A stretch of DNA of 64,000 nucleotides from WTFY01 sp965205685 (lineage in GTDB: Bacteria; Pseudomonadota; Gammaproteobacteria; UBA4575), in assembly GCA_965205685.1 (NCBI GenBank), contig OZ242174.1, positions 1,674,001 to 1,738,000 on the forward strand, read 5' to 3'. Shown here one piece after another: positions 9,220 to 16,985 of the stretch. Under the pieces are notes generated by a model. That model saw only the letters and a list, made by a program, of their open reading frames with translations. It made no database searches and was not told where the DNA came from. Positions within the stretch are counted from its first letter, which is position 1, and every line of letters begins with the position of its first letter. The translations under genes and the position numbers were made by a program.

Positions 9220-9960
9220 CTAACCTGTCTTCGTTGACTCAAGCCTCGCAGCCCAGTCCGCTACGTGGCGACGTTCGCGAGGGTTGTCCACCTGGTTCCG
9301 GGTAGGGCTGAAGAACACACCCGGAGCATGCAAAAGCTTGCTGAACGGGAAAATGATCATCAACAGGATCACCAGGCTCAAATGCACGATCAGGATCGGG
9401 TCAGCAGGCAGCGCAGACCAGTTGAACACGAAAAGTCCCAGGAAAAACGCCTTCAGTGCAACGATGTCGGTATGCTCCACAAAGGTCATCAGTGCGCCGG
9501 TGACCCCGATTGCGATCAGCAGCAACAGCATGAGGTGATCCGAGGGCGCAGAAATATAGCGAACACGGTCTACAAAAATTCTTCTGGCCCATAAACCGGC
9601 CAGTCCCGCCAGCATCATGAAGGCGGCGTATTTCCCAAACGGCTGCAAAAAGACCACCCAGCCCCAGACCGGGTCCGTGAAGTAACGCAAATGCCTTAGC
9701 AGGACCAGAAGCAGTCCAAAATGAAACATCCACCCAAACAGCCAGGTCCACTTATTTGCCTTGAACAGGCTTTCGAATATCGTGAGTTCCTTGATCATCC
9801 GGAACACAACGCCGCTGCGCGTAGTGGGCGCGGGCGTTGTGGGTATTTTCAAAGGTGCGGGTGTTTTGGCGTACTGCCAGATTTTATGTGCAGTAAATAC
9901 CAGCAATATGGCGGTAGCCACATAAAACAGGACTGCAAAGACGATCGTTATGACTGACAT
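9220..9960 (-). CDS. dsrM: DsrM, NarI-like cytochrome b membrane subunit
   Basis: A 246-residue membrane protein with about five to six hydrophobic helices and the haem b-type histidines of the NarI/HdrE family (FHFGLLLVLLRHLRYF region). It exchanges electrons between the quinone pool and DsrK. The dsrM stop and dsrK start are separated by 2 bp. Upstream, 107 bp separate it from dsrC; that gap contains a terminator-like hairpin (10011-10037), so dsrM and downstream genes may be expressed below dsrC. Confidence 0.94.
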   Translation of the reverse strand: MSVITIVFAVLFYVATAILLVFTAHKIWQYAKTPAPLKIPTTPAPTTRSGVVFRMIKELTIFESLFKANKWTWLFGWMFHFGLLLVLLRHLRYFTDPVWGWVVFLQPFGKYAAFMMLAGLAGLWARRIFVDRVRYISAPSDHLMLLLLIAIGVTGALMTFVEHTDIVALKAFFLGLFVFNWSALPADPILIVHLSLVILLMIIFPFSKLLHAPGVFFSPTRNQVDNPRERRHVADWAARLESTKTG

Positions 9961-10010
9961 CTATCAAGGTTTCTTGGCCCTTCACACCCGGCATGAATAT
10001 GGTCCCGATG

Positions 10011-10037
10011 CAAAGAAGAAAGGCGGCTTTACCTTTC
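10011..10037 (-). terminator. Terminator-like hairpin between dsrC and dsrM
   Basis: Read on the minus strand, GAAAGG (10037-10032) and CCTTTC (10023-10018) form a six-pair stem with an eight-base loop, followed at once by TTCTTT. It starts about 30 bases after the dsrC stop codon. The stem is short and the T-run is broken, so partial termination (attenuation) is more likely than a full stop. dsrM has no clear promoter of its own that I can see. Confidence 0.4.
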
Positions 10038-10067
10038 AGCCATTTGCCTTGTCAAGGCTCAGTATAC

Positions 10068-10400
10068 CTACACGCAACCCGTCGGCTTGGGCAGGCCCGC
10101 ATACTTACACGCCTGCTTCGCAGGGCCGTAAGGAAACAACTCGTACAAATACTTGCTGTTACCCTTGTCCTTGCCCAGTTTCTTGCCAATTGCCTTGGTC
10201 AGGACACGCACTGCGGGAGCAATCTGGTACTCTTCATAGTACGAGCGCAGAAAGTTAATCACCTCCCAGTGATTTTCCCCCAGCTCGGCACCGTCCGCCT
10301 CCGCCATCGCATCTGCCAGTTCCGGTTGCCAGTCATTCAGGTTGGCCAAATACCCTTCTTCATCAGTCTCAAAGGACTTGCCATTTACTTCTAAAGGCAT
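10068..10400 (-). CDS. dsrC: DsrC, canonical sulfur-carrier protein
   Basis: At 110 residues this is the full canonical form. The flexible C-terminal arm ends QACKYAGLPKPTGCV, with both functional cysteines: Cys98 (CysB) and the penultimate Cys109 (CysA). These carry the sulfur that DsrAB oxidises, and form the trisulfide or disulfide handled by DsrK. A GAGGAG ribosome site lies a few bases before the ATG. It follows dsrH in the usual order. Two further DsrC-family genes lie in the window (16197 and 20221) but only this one can do the full chemistry. Confidence 0.97.
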   Translation of the reverse strand: MPLEVNGKSFETDEEGYLANLNDWQPELADAMAEADGAELGENHWEVINFLRSYYEEYQIAPAVRVLTKAIGKKLGKDKGNSKYLYELFPYGPAKQACKYAGLPKPTGCV

Positions 10401-10438
10401 GCAATTCTCCTCGTTTTCTCGCGTTCGTTAAACAAATT

Positions 10439-10747
10439 TTACAGCCACGACTGAACGGTATCGTGTTCCGTCGTCAAATCCACAAAGCCATTATAATCGA
10501 CTACCTGGATCCCATCGATTATCTTGTCATCGTTGAGTCCGCGGGCCTTGATATCCGGCCCCAGGACATAAAACGAAAAATCGCCCATCGCCTGGGTGAT
10601 TTTTTCACTGAATCTTGTGTCGCGCATGGCACCGATCACACCATCCTCGAACAGAAGCACGGAACTCCCCGCCTTGGCAAGGCGCAAGCAGGATTCCAGG
10701 GCGTTACGCTCGAACGGGGACTTGTTTACGGTGTGCAGGGTTGCCAT
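10439..10747 (-). CDS. dsrH: DsrH, TusB-like subunit of the DsrEFH sulfurtransferase
   Basis: 102 residues, TusB/DsrH family. Cys20 (ALESCLRLAK) is at the position of the conserved Cys20 in Allochromatium DsrH. DsrE2F2H2 transfers sulfur to DsrC in oxidisers and is absent from sulfate reducers, so it marks the oxidative direction of this pathway. It starts 8 bp after dsrF. Confidence 0.95.
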   Translation of the reverse strand: MATLHTVNKSPFERNALESCLRLAKAGSSVLLFEDGVIGAMRDTRFSEKITQAMGDFSFYVLGPDIKARGLNDDKIIDGIQVVDYNGFVDLTTEHDTVQSWL

Positions 10748-10755
10748 GGCAGAGG

Positions 10756-11175
10756 TCAGAAACTCAGTATCACATTCTGTTCATCAATGATTTTGGCCAG
10801 CTCTTCGCGGCCGATGACAAACAGCGAGTCCTTTTCTGCCCAGTCATCGTCCTCATCCTCGTATTTCAGCGCCTGAAGATCCTCGGCAGACAAGCCGCGT
10901 TCTTCCAGAGACTCCTTCTCAACATACACCTTCTTGATGTCGTAGTCCCCGAGTGCCGTGTAGGTCTTGGAAAAGTTCTTCATGCCGATGCCGTCGGTGT
11001 CCTGTCCCTTGGTGAGCTGGTATACGCCGTCATCTGCAAACACAAGGCTAATATCCTGGTCGAACGCGGCCGCGATCAGCACGACCTCCAGGGATTCCAG
11101 CGCGTAGATTGTTCCGTATGGGGCCTTGCGGTTGATATAACAGAATTTCTTAACTACACCCTCGCCGTTTTCCAT
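10756..11175 (-). CDS. dsrF: DsrF, TusC-like subunit of DsrEFH
   Basis: 139 residues of the TusC/DsrF family: N-terminal FCYINRKAPYGTIYALESLE, then the AAAFDQDISLVFADDGVY core. DsrF is not the sulfur-binding subunit; that role belongs to DsrE. It forms the hexamer with DsrE and DsrH. It lies 18 bp after dsrE and 8 bp before dsrH, an intact E-F-H order. Confidence 0.95.
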   Translation of the reverse strand: MENGEGVVKKFCYINRKAPYGTIYALESLEVVLIAAAFDQDISLVFADDGVYQLTKGQDTDGIGMKNFSKTYTALGDYDIKKVYVEKESLEERGLSAEDLQALKYEDEDDDWAEKDSLFVIGREELAKIIDEQNVILSF

Positions 11176-11193
11176 CAGACATCCCCTAGAAAA

Positions 11194-11586
11194 TCAGTCT
11201 CCGAATGTGACCAGACGGTCTGCCTGAATCCCGGCTTCGATGAGTTGCCCCAGACCTGAGATACGAAAGCCCGGTGCCAGATTGTTTGCGCTTTTGCCAT
11301 GTCGCCCCATTTCATCTTCATCGAGAATCCCTCGGCGCTGCGCGGCAGCCACACACACAACCAGGTCCAGGTCATGCTTTTCGGCTAGGCCTGACCATTC
11401 CAAGGTGAGATTGCGGTCGTCCTGGGGCGGCACGCCAAGGCTGGTGCCGTTGTTGACTCCGTCGTGATAGAAAAAGACCCGGAAGATCTCATGCCCCTTG
11501 TGCAGGGCAGCTTTTACAAATTGAAGGGCCGAGTCAGATGCTTGGTGCGTATACGGTCCTTCATTGATCACAATTCCAAACTTCAC
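11194..11586 (-). CDS. dsrE: DsrE, TusD-like sulfur-binding subunit of DsrEFH
   Basis: 130 residues. The conserved sulfur-binding cysteine is Cys78 in DLVVCVAAAQRRG, exactly the position of the active Cys78 in Allochromatium DsrE. It accepts sulfur from upstream donors (in Allochromatium via rhodanese and TusA) and hands it to DsrC. It starts 15 bp after dsrB ends. Confidence 0.96.
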   Translation of the reverse strand: MKFGIVINEGPYTHQASDSALQFVKAALHKGHEIFRVFFYHDGVNNGTSLGVPPQDDRNLTLEWSGLAEKHDLDLVVCVAAAQRRGILDEDEMGRHGKSANNLAPGFRISGLGQLIEAGIQADRLVTFGD

Positions 11587-11601
11587 ACTGCGCCCTCATG
11601 C

Positions 11602-12675
11602 CTAGAAGCGGATATGAGCCGAAGAATTCAGGCTCCTACGCGCACCACGCCAGTTATCGATGTGGAATTTGGTAAAGGGAAGTCCCGTGCTCTCAAAAAA
11701 CCGTGGCCAGCCGATACGTTCAATCCAGTCATTGATTCGCTCCCAGTCCCTGGCGCCATCACGGTAGGCCCGCAGGATTTGCTTGACCACTGCAGTCGCT
11801 TCCGGCCAGCGCGGCGGGTTGTTGGGAATACCCGCTGCCACCAGCTTCTGGAAGGTGGGCTTGCCACGTGCGTTGCTGTGATTTCCTCCCACCCAGATCG
11901 CAAGCTGGCTGTGCTCAGCATCATTGATCTGCATGGGCGGACAAGGCGGGTAACAGGCCCCGCAGCAAATACATTTTTTCTCGTCGACCTCAAGGGACGG
12001 CTTGCCGTTCACCTGTGCGGGACGAATCGCAGCCACCGGACAACGGGCTACCACAGACGGGCGCTCACAAACATTGGAGACCAGGTCATGGTTGATTTTC
12101 GGAGGCTTGGTGTGCTGTACATTGATCGCAATATCCCCCTGACCACCACAATTGATCTGGCAACAGGAGGTCGTGATGTGTACCCGGTTGGGCATGTTGT
12201 TCTCACGGAACTCATCGATCAACTCGTCCATCATGGCCTTGACCACACCTGAGGCATCCGTACCAGGGATATCACAATGCAGCCAGCCTTGGGTATGTGA
12301 AATCATGGCCACGGAATTCTTCGTTCCGCCAACCACAAAACCTTCCACCTCCAGGGCATCGATCAGCGGCTGGACTTTAGAGCCATCCGCCACCATGTAT
12401 TCGATATTGCTGCGGATCGTAAAGCGCACGTAGCCTTCCGCAAATTCGTCGCCAATCTCACAGAGCTTGCGCAGGGTGAAAACGTCCAGGATACGCTGCG
12501 TTCCAGCACGCACGGTCCAGATGCGATCCCCGTTATCAGCCACATGCAGCAAAACGCCTGGACGCGGGTGCTCATGATAGTCCCAAGCTCCGTAATTTTT
12601 ACGCATCACAGGATGCATGTACTGGAATCCGTCCGGGCAACCTGACTCAATGGGTGGGCGATGCTGCTGCGCCAT
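11602..12675 (-). CDS. dsrB: DsrB, beta subunit of reverse dissimilatory sulfite reductase
   Basis: 357 residues. The sulfite/sirohaem region contains TTSCCQINCGG, then a ferredoxin-like insertion with CICCGACYPPCPPMQ and flanking cysteines (ERPSVVARCPVAAI). With DsrA it forms the cytoplasmic sirohaem enzyme that, running in reverse, oxidises DsrC-bound sulfur to sulfite. A GGAGAA ribosome site precedes the ATG. Oxidative type is inferred from the dsrEFH/dsrL context rather than from a tree. Confidence 0.97.
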   Translation of the reverse strand: MAQQHRPPIESGCPDGFQYMHPVMRKNYGAWDYHEHPRPGVLLHVADNGDRIWTVRAGTQRILDVFTLRKLCEIGDEFAEGYVRFTIRSNIEYMVADGSKVQPLIDALEVEGFVVGGTKNSVAMISHTQGWLHCDIPGTDASGVVKAMMDELIDEFRENNMPNRVHITTSCCQINCGGQGDIAINVQHTKPPKINHDLVSNVCERPSVVARCPVAAIRPAQVNGKPSLEVDEKKCICCGACYPPCPPMQINDAEHSQLAIWVGGNHSNARGKPTFQKLVAAGIPNNPPRWPEATAVVKQILRAYRDGARDWERINDWIERIGWPRFFESTGLPFTKFHIDNWRGARRSLNSSAHIRF

Positions 12676-12740
12676 TATGTTCTCCTAAACTTTGTAGCCT
12701 GATGCTTTAAAAAGGTGTGTACGGCAGAGGGCCGCTGGGG

Positions 12741-14003
12741 CTAGCCTGCAGCTGCCTGCTGCTCGGCCTTCCTCTGGAACCACTTCTCGGCTTCTTCATC
12801 CCAGCCGTCGGTACGCAGATAGGAACTCTGGCGAGGCTCGTTGACCATGTTGGGGTCCACTTCAATGCCGATCCCTTCCAGGAAATTGACAAGACCGATG
12901 CGCTCGATCATTTCTCCGCATCGCTCATGCTCCAGACCGTTCTCTGCCCAGAAATCAATGGTTTCCTCGGCTATCTCGACCAGTCTCTCGTAATCCTCTT
13001 CGGTCTCGAGCTTCATGAAAGGTACCACCACGGTTCCCATCAGATCACCGATCTTGAGGGTACGCTTGCCTCCGATGAGTATGGTGACTCCTCGGTCATC
13101 TCCCGGTGACAACGCTTTCACCATCACGTTCAGGCAGTGCATGCAACGAACGCAGTCCTCGTTGTTGACCTCCAGAGTGTCATCATCTTTCAGGGTAAGG
13201 GCCTTGGTCGGACACCGGGTGATCACGTTATCGATCACGTACTGGCGACCCTTGCGTTTCACGAATTTCTTGACTTCGTCCTGATCCACTTTCATGTCGT
13301 CACGCCACGTGCCGATAATGGAAAAGTCCGACCGCTCGATCGAATTCATGCAGTCGTTCGGACATCCGGATACCTTGAATTTGAATTTGTAGGGTAATGC
13401 AGGACGATGGACATCGTCGGTGAAGTTGTTGAGCAGGGTTCGGTGAATTTTCATTTCGTCCGCATTGGACATCTCGCACCGTGCCGAGCCTACACAGGAC
13501 TGTCCGGTGCGCACGCAGGGCCCTGCACCTCCCAAGTCCCATCCGTAATCATTGATCTCATCAAAAAAGTGCTGCGTATTTTCCGTCGTGGCACCGATAA
13601 ACATGATGTTCCCGGTTTGTCCATGAAAGGTCACCAGCCCGGAACCCCATTTCTCCCAGCTTGATCCAAGCTGTCGCAGCATGTCCGTCGTGTAATAGTT
13701 TCCTGCAGGGGGCTGAACTCGCAGGGTGTGGAACTCCTTGGATTCGGGAAACGCCGAACCTACCTCGGAAAAACGAGGAATGATCCCGCTGCCGTATCCA
13801 AACACCGAAACCGTACCCCCTTTCCAGTAGCCTTTGCGCGTCTCGTAGGAGTGTTCCAGCTGGCCCAGCAAGGAGTTGGCCACGCCACGGATTCGTTCAT
13901 CGTCATGTTTGTCGCGCAGACGCTTGATGCCGGAAACAAAACTCGGCCACGGACCCTTTTCCAGGTCATCAAGCATAGGAGTGGGATGATTCGTATCGGC
14001 CAT
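12741..14003 (-). CDS. dsrA: DsrA, alpha subunit of reverse dissimilatory sulfite reductase
   Basis: 420 residues. The sirohaem-[4Fe-4S] ligands are visible as CVRTGQSC followed by VSGCPNDCMNS. The ferredoxin insertion is present (CPTKAL and NEDCVRCMHCLNV). It is the first gene of the minus-strand dsr operon, with AAGGAG five to six bases before the ATG, and a 330-bp divergent intergenic region upstream. It is followed by dsrB after 65 bp. Confidence 0.97.
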   Translation of the reverse strand: MADTNHPTPMLDDLEKGPWPSFVSGIKRLRDKHDDERIRGVANSLLGQLEHSYETRKGYWKGGTVSVFGYGSGIIPRFSEVGSAFPESKEFHTLRVQPPAGNYYTTDMLRQLGSSWEKWGSGLVTFHGQTGNIMFIGATTENTQHFFDEINDYGWDLGGAGPCVRTGQSCVGSARCEMSNADEMKIHRTLLNNFTDDVHRPALPYKFKFKVSGCPNDCMNSIERSDFSIIGTWRDDMKVDQDEVKKFVKRKGRQYVIDNVITRCPTKALTLKDDDTLEVNNEDCVRCMHCLNVMVKALSPGDDRGVTILIGGKRTLKIGDLMGTVVVPFMKLETEEDYERLVEIAEETIDFWAENGLEHERCGEMIERIGLVNFLEGIGIEVDPNMVNEPRQSSYLRTDGWDEEAEKWFQRKAEQQAAAG

Positions 14004-14333
14004 TATGAAATCTCCTTACGTATTTCTGGTTTCAGATCCGAAACTTCGAACCGGATACATGGGCATTACTTAAGTGTACAGGAACACGTCATGGCAAAGA
14101 AGCCTAAAGGTTCTAAACACACATTCATGAGTCTAGAAGCAGGACCTAGACGACAAAATCCCCTCCATGGGGGGCGAACCCAAAAGCAGGTTATCCCGAT
14201 AGAGATAGGATTTATCAGGTCGATAACATTAAGCTAAACCGCAAGTGTCCCGGCATTATTTTGGAGGCGAGCCCACACACCGTCCTACAGCCTTTTCCCT
14301 TTTCCCTCGGACCATTTCTGTTTCCGCCCAGTC
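14004..14333. promoter_or_regulatory. Divergent intergenic region between dsrA and the TauD-like gene
   Basis: This 330-bp gap has no credible gene. On the minus side it holds the AAGGAG site for dsrA and, about 61 bp upstream of the dsrA ATG, the sequence CTTAAGTAAT. A TTGCCA (complement of 14092-14097) lies 18 bp upstream of that site as a weak -35 candidate; the matching -10 is poor. A C-rich/G-rich imperfect palindrome centred on CCATGG lies near 14160-14175. It should contain the main dsr promoter, but I cannot place the start of transcription. Confidence 0.5.
14065..14074 (-). promoter_or_regulatory. Candidate shared upstream site CTTAAGTWAT (dsrA copy)
   Basis: Read towards dsrA this is CTTAAGTAAT. 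The same string with T for A occurs at 18122-18131 upstream of dsrL, also oriented towards its gene. The core ACTTAAGT here is self-complementary. Two copies in one window is thin evidence and chance is possible. Confidence 0.25.
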
Positions 14334-15251
14334 ATGCAGCAGTTCTTACTTGAAAACACCAGCGCATACCGTCAGTGGCGGGCACGCAAACTGCGGAACT
14401 ACCCAGCCCGCACGGAACAGTTGATCGTGGACATCCAAAACCCCTGCAGGCTGACCCGGGAAGAAAAAGGCAGCCTGTTGCAGTTGTGCGAGAAGACCAA
14501 TCTTGCCATCTACAGGGCCAGGCATGGGGATGTGCAGGACAAAAACATTGTAGCCGCCATTGCTAAACAGTTGGGGCTGATCCACATGGATGCCAATTTT
14601 TGTGCGGATCGGGACCGGATTTCTTCCATACAGGCCTTGCCCGAAGGGCCTGGAAGCTCGTACATTCCATACACGAACAAGTCACTGAACTGGCACACCG
14701 ACGGCTACTACAATCAGGACGCACAACGCATCCGGGCATTTTTGATGCACTGTGTACGCCCTGCCGAAAGTGGCGGCGAAAACATCTACCTGGATCCTGA
14801 AATCCTTTACATCCTGTTGCGCGATCATGACCCGGGACACATCGAGGCCCTGATGGATCCCGAGGCCATGACGATCCCTCCCAATCCTGAAAACAGTGAA
14901 CGCCCGGATCTTGCGACAACCGGGCCCGTGTTTGTGGTCGACAGACCCACACAAACCTTATACACGCGCTATACCGCCCGTACCCGCAACATCCAGTGGA
15001 AAAACAGCCAGGCATGCGCGCGGGCCAGGTCCGCCTTACTGGATATCCTTGATGACAATCCATATCGGTTCCGCCACCGCCTGCAAAGTGGCGAGGGTGT
15101 GATTTGCAACAATGTGCTGCATAATCGAACCATGTTTACTGATAAACGTCGCTCCGAACGCCTGTTGTACCGGGCCCGCTTTTATGAACGTGTGGCCAGA
15201 CCCGACCCGGCGAACGACATGCCGCATACTGACGATGTTGTGGCTGAGTGA
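14334..15251 (+). CDS. TauD/TfdA-family Fe(II)/2-oxoglutarate dioxygenase
   Basis: 305 residues. The iron ligands are HTD (His121, Asp123) in SLNWHTDGYY and the distal His263 in NNVLHNRTMF. The RLLYRARFYERV segment carries the arginine that would bind 2-oxoglutarate. TauD relatives hydroxylate taurine and other sulfonates, but the family also takes many carbon substrates such as gamma-butyrobetaine, so the substrate is open. It is divergent from dsrA and is followed 7 bp later by a 58-residue gene, starting the plus-strand satellite cluster. No signal peptide is seen. Confidence 0.85.
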   Translation: MQQFLLENTSAYRQWRARKLRNYPARTEQLIVDIQNPCRLTREEKGSLLQLCEKTNLAIYRARHGDVQDKNIVAAIAKQLGLIHMDANFCADRDRISSIQALPEGPGSSYIPYTNKSLNWHTDGYYNQDAQRIRAFLMHCVRPAESGGENIYLDPEILYILLRDHDPGHIEALMDPEAMTIPPNPENSERPDLATTGPVFVVDRPTQTLYTRYTARTRNIQWKNSQACARARSALLDILDDNPYRFRHRLQSGEGVICNNVLHNRTMFTDKRRSERLLYRARFYERVARPDPANDMPHTDDVVAE

Positions 15252-15258
15252 GATCCTC

Positions 15259-15435
15259 ATGCAGCACCATGAGCTGCAGTCGTTTGAGGAACTCAAGGAA
15301 AAGATCGGCGAGCACGCACAGAAGGAGGAGCGGTTCTTTCGCATGGATGTGCGTCCCCCTTTTCATGACACTCCCGAAAACTGGGAAGACATCCTGGAAT
15401 CGGTATTCACCGCAGCCAATAAAATCCCCGACTAG
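15259..15435 (+). CDS. Small acidic protein of unknown function (58 aa)
   Basis: Not recognised. From the ATG at 15259 it encodes 58 residues, mostly charged and probably helical (MQHHELQSFEELKEKIGEH), with a DVRPPFHDTPENW segment in the middle. It starts 7 bp after the dioxygenase stop and ends 7 bp before the Cas6-like gene, which is tight operon spacing and the main reason to accept it. The frame continues upstream inside the dioxygenase gene but that part overlaps coding sequence in another frame and is not used. There is no cysteine, no signal and no membrane segment. Confidence 0.6.
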   Translation: MQHHELQSFEELKEKIGEHAQKEERFFRMDVRPPFHDTPENWEDILESVFTAANKIPD

Positions 15436-15442
15436 CCCTGCA

Positions 15443-16132
15443 ATGTACTGGCAGGATCGAGAAGACAAGGGCAAGCAGTACGTCGTACCGGACGATGTCA
15501 TCGATTTGTCATTCAAGGTACAGTGCAAGCAATTGCCGCTGGACCATGCCTATGACCTTTACAGGGCCATTCAGGCTGAACTGACCTGGATTGCAGAAGA
15601 GACCCAAGCAGGGATCCACCTGATCCATGGGGCCGAGTCAGGAAATGGCTGGATCAGGCCGCAGGAACCGGATGCGTTACTGAGTTTGTCCCGCCGCACG
15701 CGTTTCATGCTGAGACTGCCGAAACACCGGATCCCCGAGGCCAAGCAGCTTGCAGGCAGAAGGATGCAGGTCGGTGCTCATGAACTGATCCTGAGTCAAC
15801 CCCACGAGAAACTGCTTTCTACGCAGACCACGATTTTCGCGCGCTACATAGTCACGGATCATCTCACCGACGAGGCAGCCTTCCTGGACCAGGCGGACAA
15901 GCTGCTGAGAGACCAGGGCATACATGCCAGGAAGATGATGAGCGGACGGGCGCACGTGCTGCGGATGCCCGAAGACAATTTGTCCACGCGCAGCCTGATG
16001 ATCGACAGCCTGGAGAAAGAAGAGTCCATTCACCTGCAACAGCACGGCCTGGGCCCGGGCCGCAAGGTGGGCTGCGGCCTGTTCCTACCTCATAAGGGTA
16101 TTGACGCAGTCCGGCAGTCACAGGAAAAATAA
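15443..16132 (+). CDS. Stand-alone Cas6-like (Cmx6/MYXAN-type) RNA endonuclease family protein
   Basis: From the ATG at 15443 it encodes 229 residues. It resembles the Cas6/Cmx6 (MYXAN) family: an N-terminal DLSFKVQCKQLPLDHAYDLY strand-helix, LIHGAESGNGW, a central SRRTRFMLRLPKHR, and the C-terminal glycine-rich loop GLGPGRKVGCGLFLPH typical of Cas6 RAMP folds. Cas6 processes CRISPR transcripts, but no array, cas gene or spacer-like repeat is visible nearby. It is inside a tight gene run with sulfur genes. His residues that might serve catalysis exist (for example in LIHGAESG) but the catalytic residue cannot be assigned. Family recognition is from memory of motifs, not a search. Confidence 0.65.
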   Translation: MYWQDREDKGKQYVVPDDVIDLSFKVQCKQLPLDHAYDLYRAIQAELTWIAEETQAGIHLIHGAESGNGWIRPQEPDALLSLSRRTRFMLRLPKHRIPEAKQLAGRRMQVGAHELILSQPHEKLLSTQTTIFARYIVTDHLTDEAAFLDQADKLLRDQGIHARKMMSGRAHVLRMPEDNLSTRSLMIDSLEKEESIHLQQHGLGPGRKVGCGLFLPHKGIDAVRQSQEK

Positions 16133-16196
16133 AACCACTGTTGAGTTAACTGCTGACATAAAGGCAAGCAAAAATTGTCAGGTGAGGAGTGTAGTT

Positions 16197-16538
16197 ATGG
16201 CAATTAACATTGATGGTAAGGAAATCGAAACAACGGACTCCGGTTTTCTGGTTGACATTGGAGACTGGAGCGAAGAGGTGGCGAGCATAATTGCCCAGCA
16301 GGAAGGTCTTGATCTGACAGACCGGCACTGGGACGTCATCAATTACCTCAGGGATGAGTTCATCCACAACAACGAAAACCTGCCCAATACCCGGAACATG
16401 ACCAAGGCCATGGCCAAGGCCTGGGGAGAAAAGAAATTGAATGCCAAGGTCCTGTACGACCTGTTTCCTGGAAACCCCAGCAAGCAGGCAGGTCGTATCG
16501 GCGGGTTACCCGAGAGCCGGCGCAAGGGCGGGTATTGA
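16197..16538 (+). CDS. DsrC/TusE-family paralogue lacking both functional cysteines
   Basis: 113 residues from the ATG at 16197, chosen because GAGGAG sits about seven bases upstream; an upstream in-frame extension lacks such a site. It aligns with DsrC from MAINIDGKEIETTDSGFL to the C-terminal arm KVLYDLFPGNPSKQAGRIGG. Where DsrC has CysB there is Gly99, and the arm ends ESRRKGGY with no CysA; the protein has no cysteine at all. It therefore cannot carry sulfur on the arm. Cysteine-free members of the family (RspA type) have been proposed to be regulatory. It lies between the Cas6-like gene and a 67-residue gene. Confidence 0.85.
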   Translation: MAINIDGKEIETTDSGFLVDIGDWSEEVASIIAQQEGLDLTDRHWDVINYLRDEFIHNNENLPNTRNMTKAMAKAWGEKKLNAKVLYDLFPGNPSKQAGRIGGLPESRRKGGY

Positions 16539-16649
16539 TTCTGGCCCGGGCGTGCCACGCCCCATGCCTGCACCCATTAGGGAATACAGACAGCGGGCCG
16601 CCGGGCCACTAGCGTATGCAGGCGGATGTGAACAGAGTGAGGATTCGAC

Positions 16650-16853
16650 GTGAGTTCCAAACAGGAAAAGATCCAGAAACTGCTTGAGATGCAAAAGAAA
16701 TTCATCGAACTCGAGCAAAGCGGGAAATTGACGGCCGAAAGCTATTGGCTGCCAGAGAAAGGGTCAGAGCTTGACGGCTTCAAAGAAGAGTATTCGAAGG
16801 TCGCCATGGATGTGGTGGACGATGCTCACGAGGAAGTAGGCTCCAAACCCTAG
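16650..16853 (+). CDS. Small helical protein of unknown function (67 aa)
   Basis: Not recognised. It starts with GTG at 16650, supported by GTGAGGA about seven bases upstream. The N-terminal 25 residues (KQEKIQKLLEMQKKFIELEQ) have the spacing of an amphipathic or coiled-coil helix; the remainder is acidic with LTAESYWLPEKGSEL. It has no cysteine and no membrane segment. It lies 111 bp after the cysteine-free DsrC paralogue on the same strand. Similar charged small proteins accompany sulfur-oxidation genes, but I cannot name a family. Confidence 0.6.
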   Translation: MSSKQEKIQKLLEMQKKFIELEQSGKLTAESYWLPEKGSELDGFKEEYSKVAMDVVDDAHEEVGSKP

Positions 16854-16985
16854 CCGACTTTTCAAAAAGCCGTTTCTGTATCCGTTCCAGACCGCAAGAA
16901 GGCCGGCTTGGTACGGAATTCCGCCTCCGCATCATTAGATCATGCAAACCTGACCCTCGGTCCTGTTCCCACGGGGTCCCTCATT

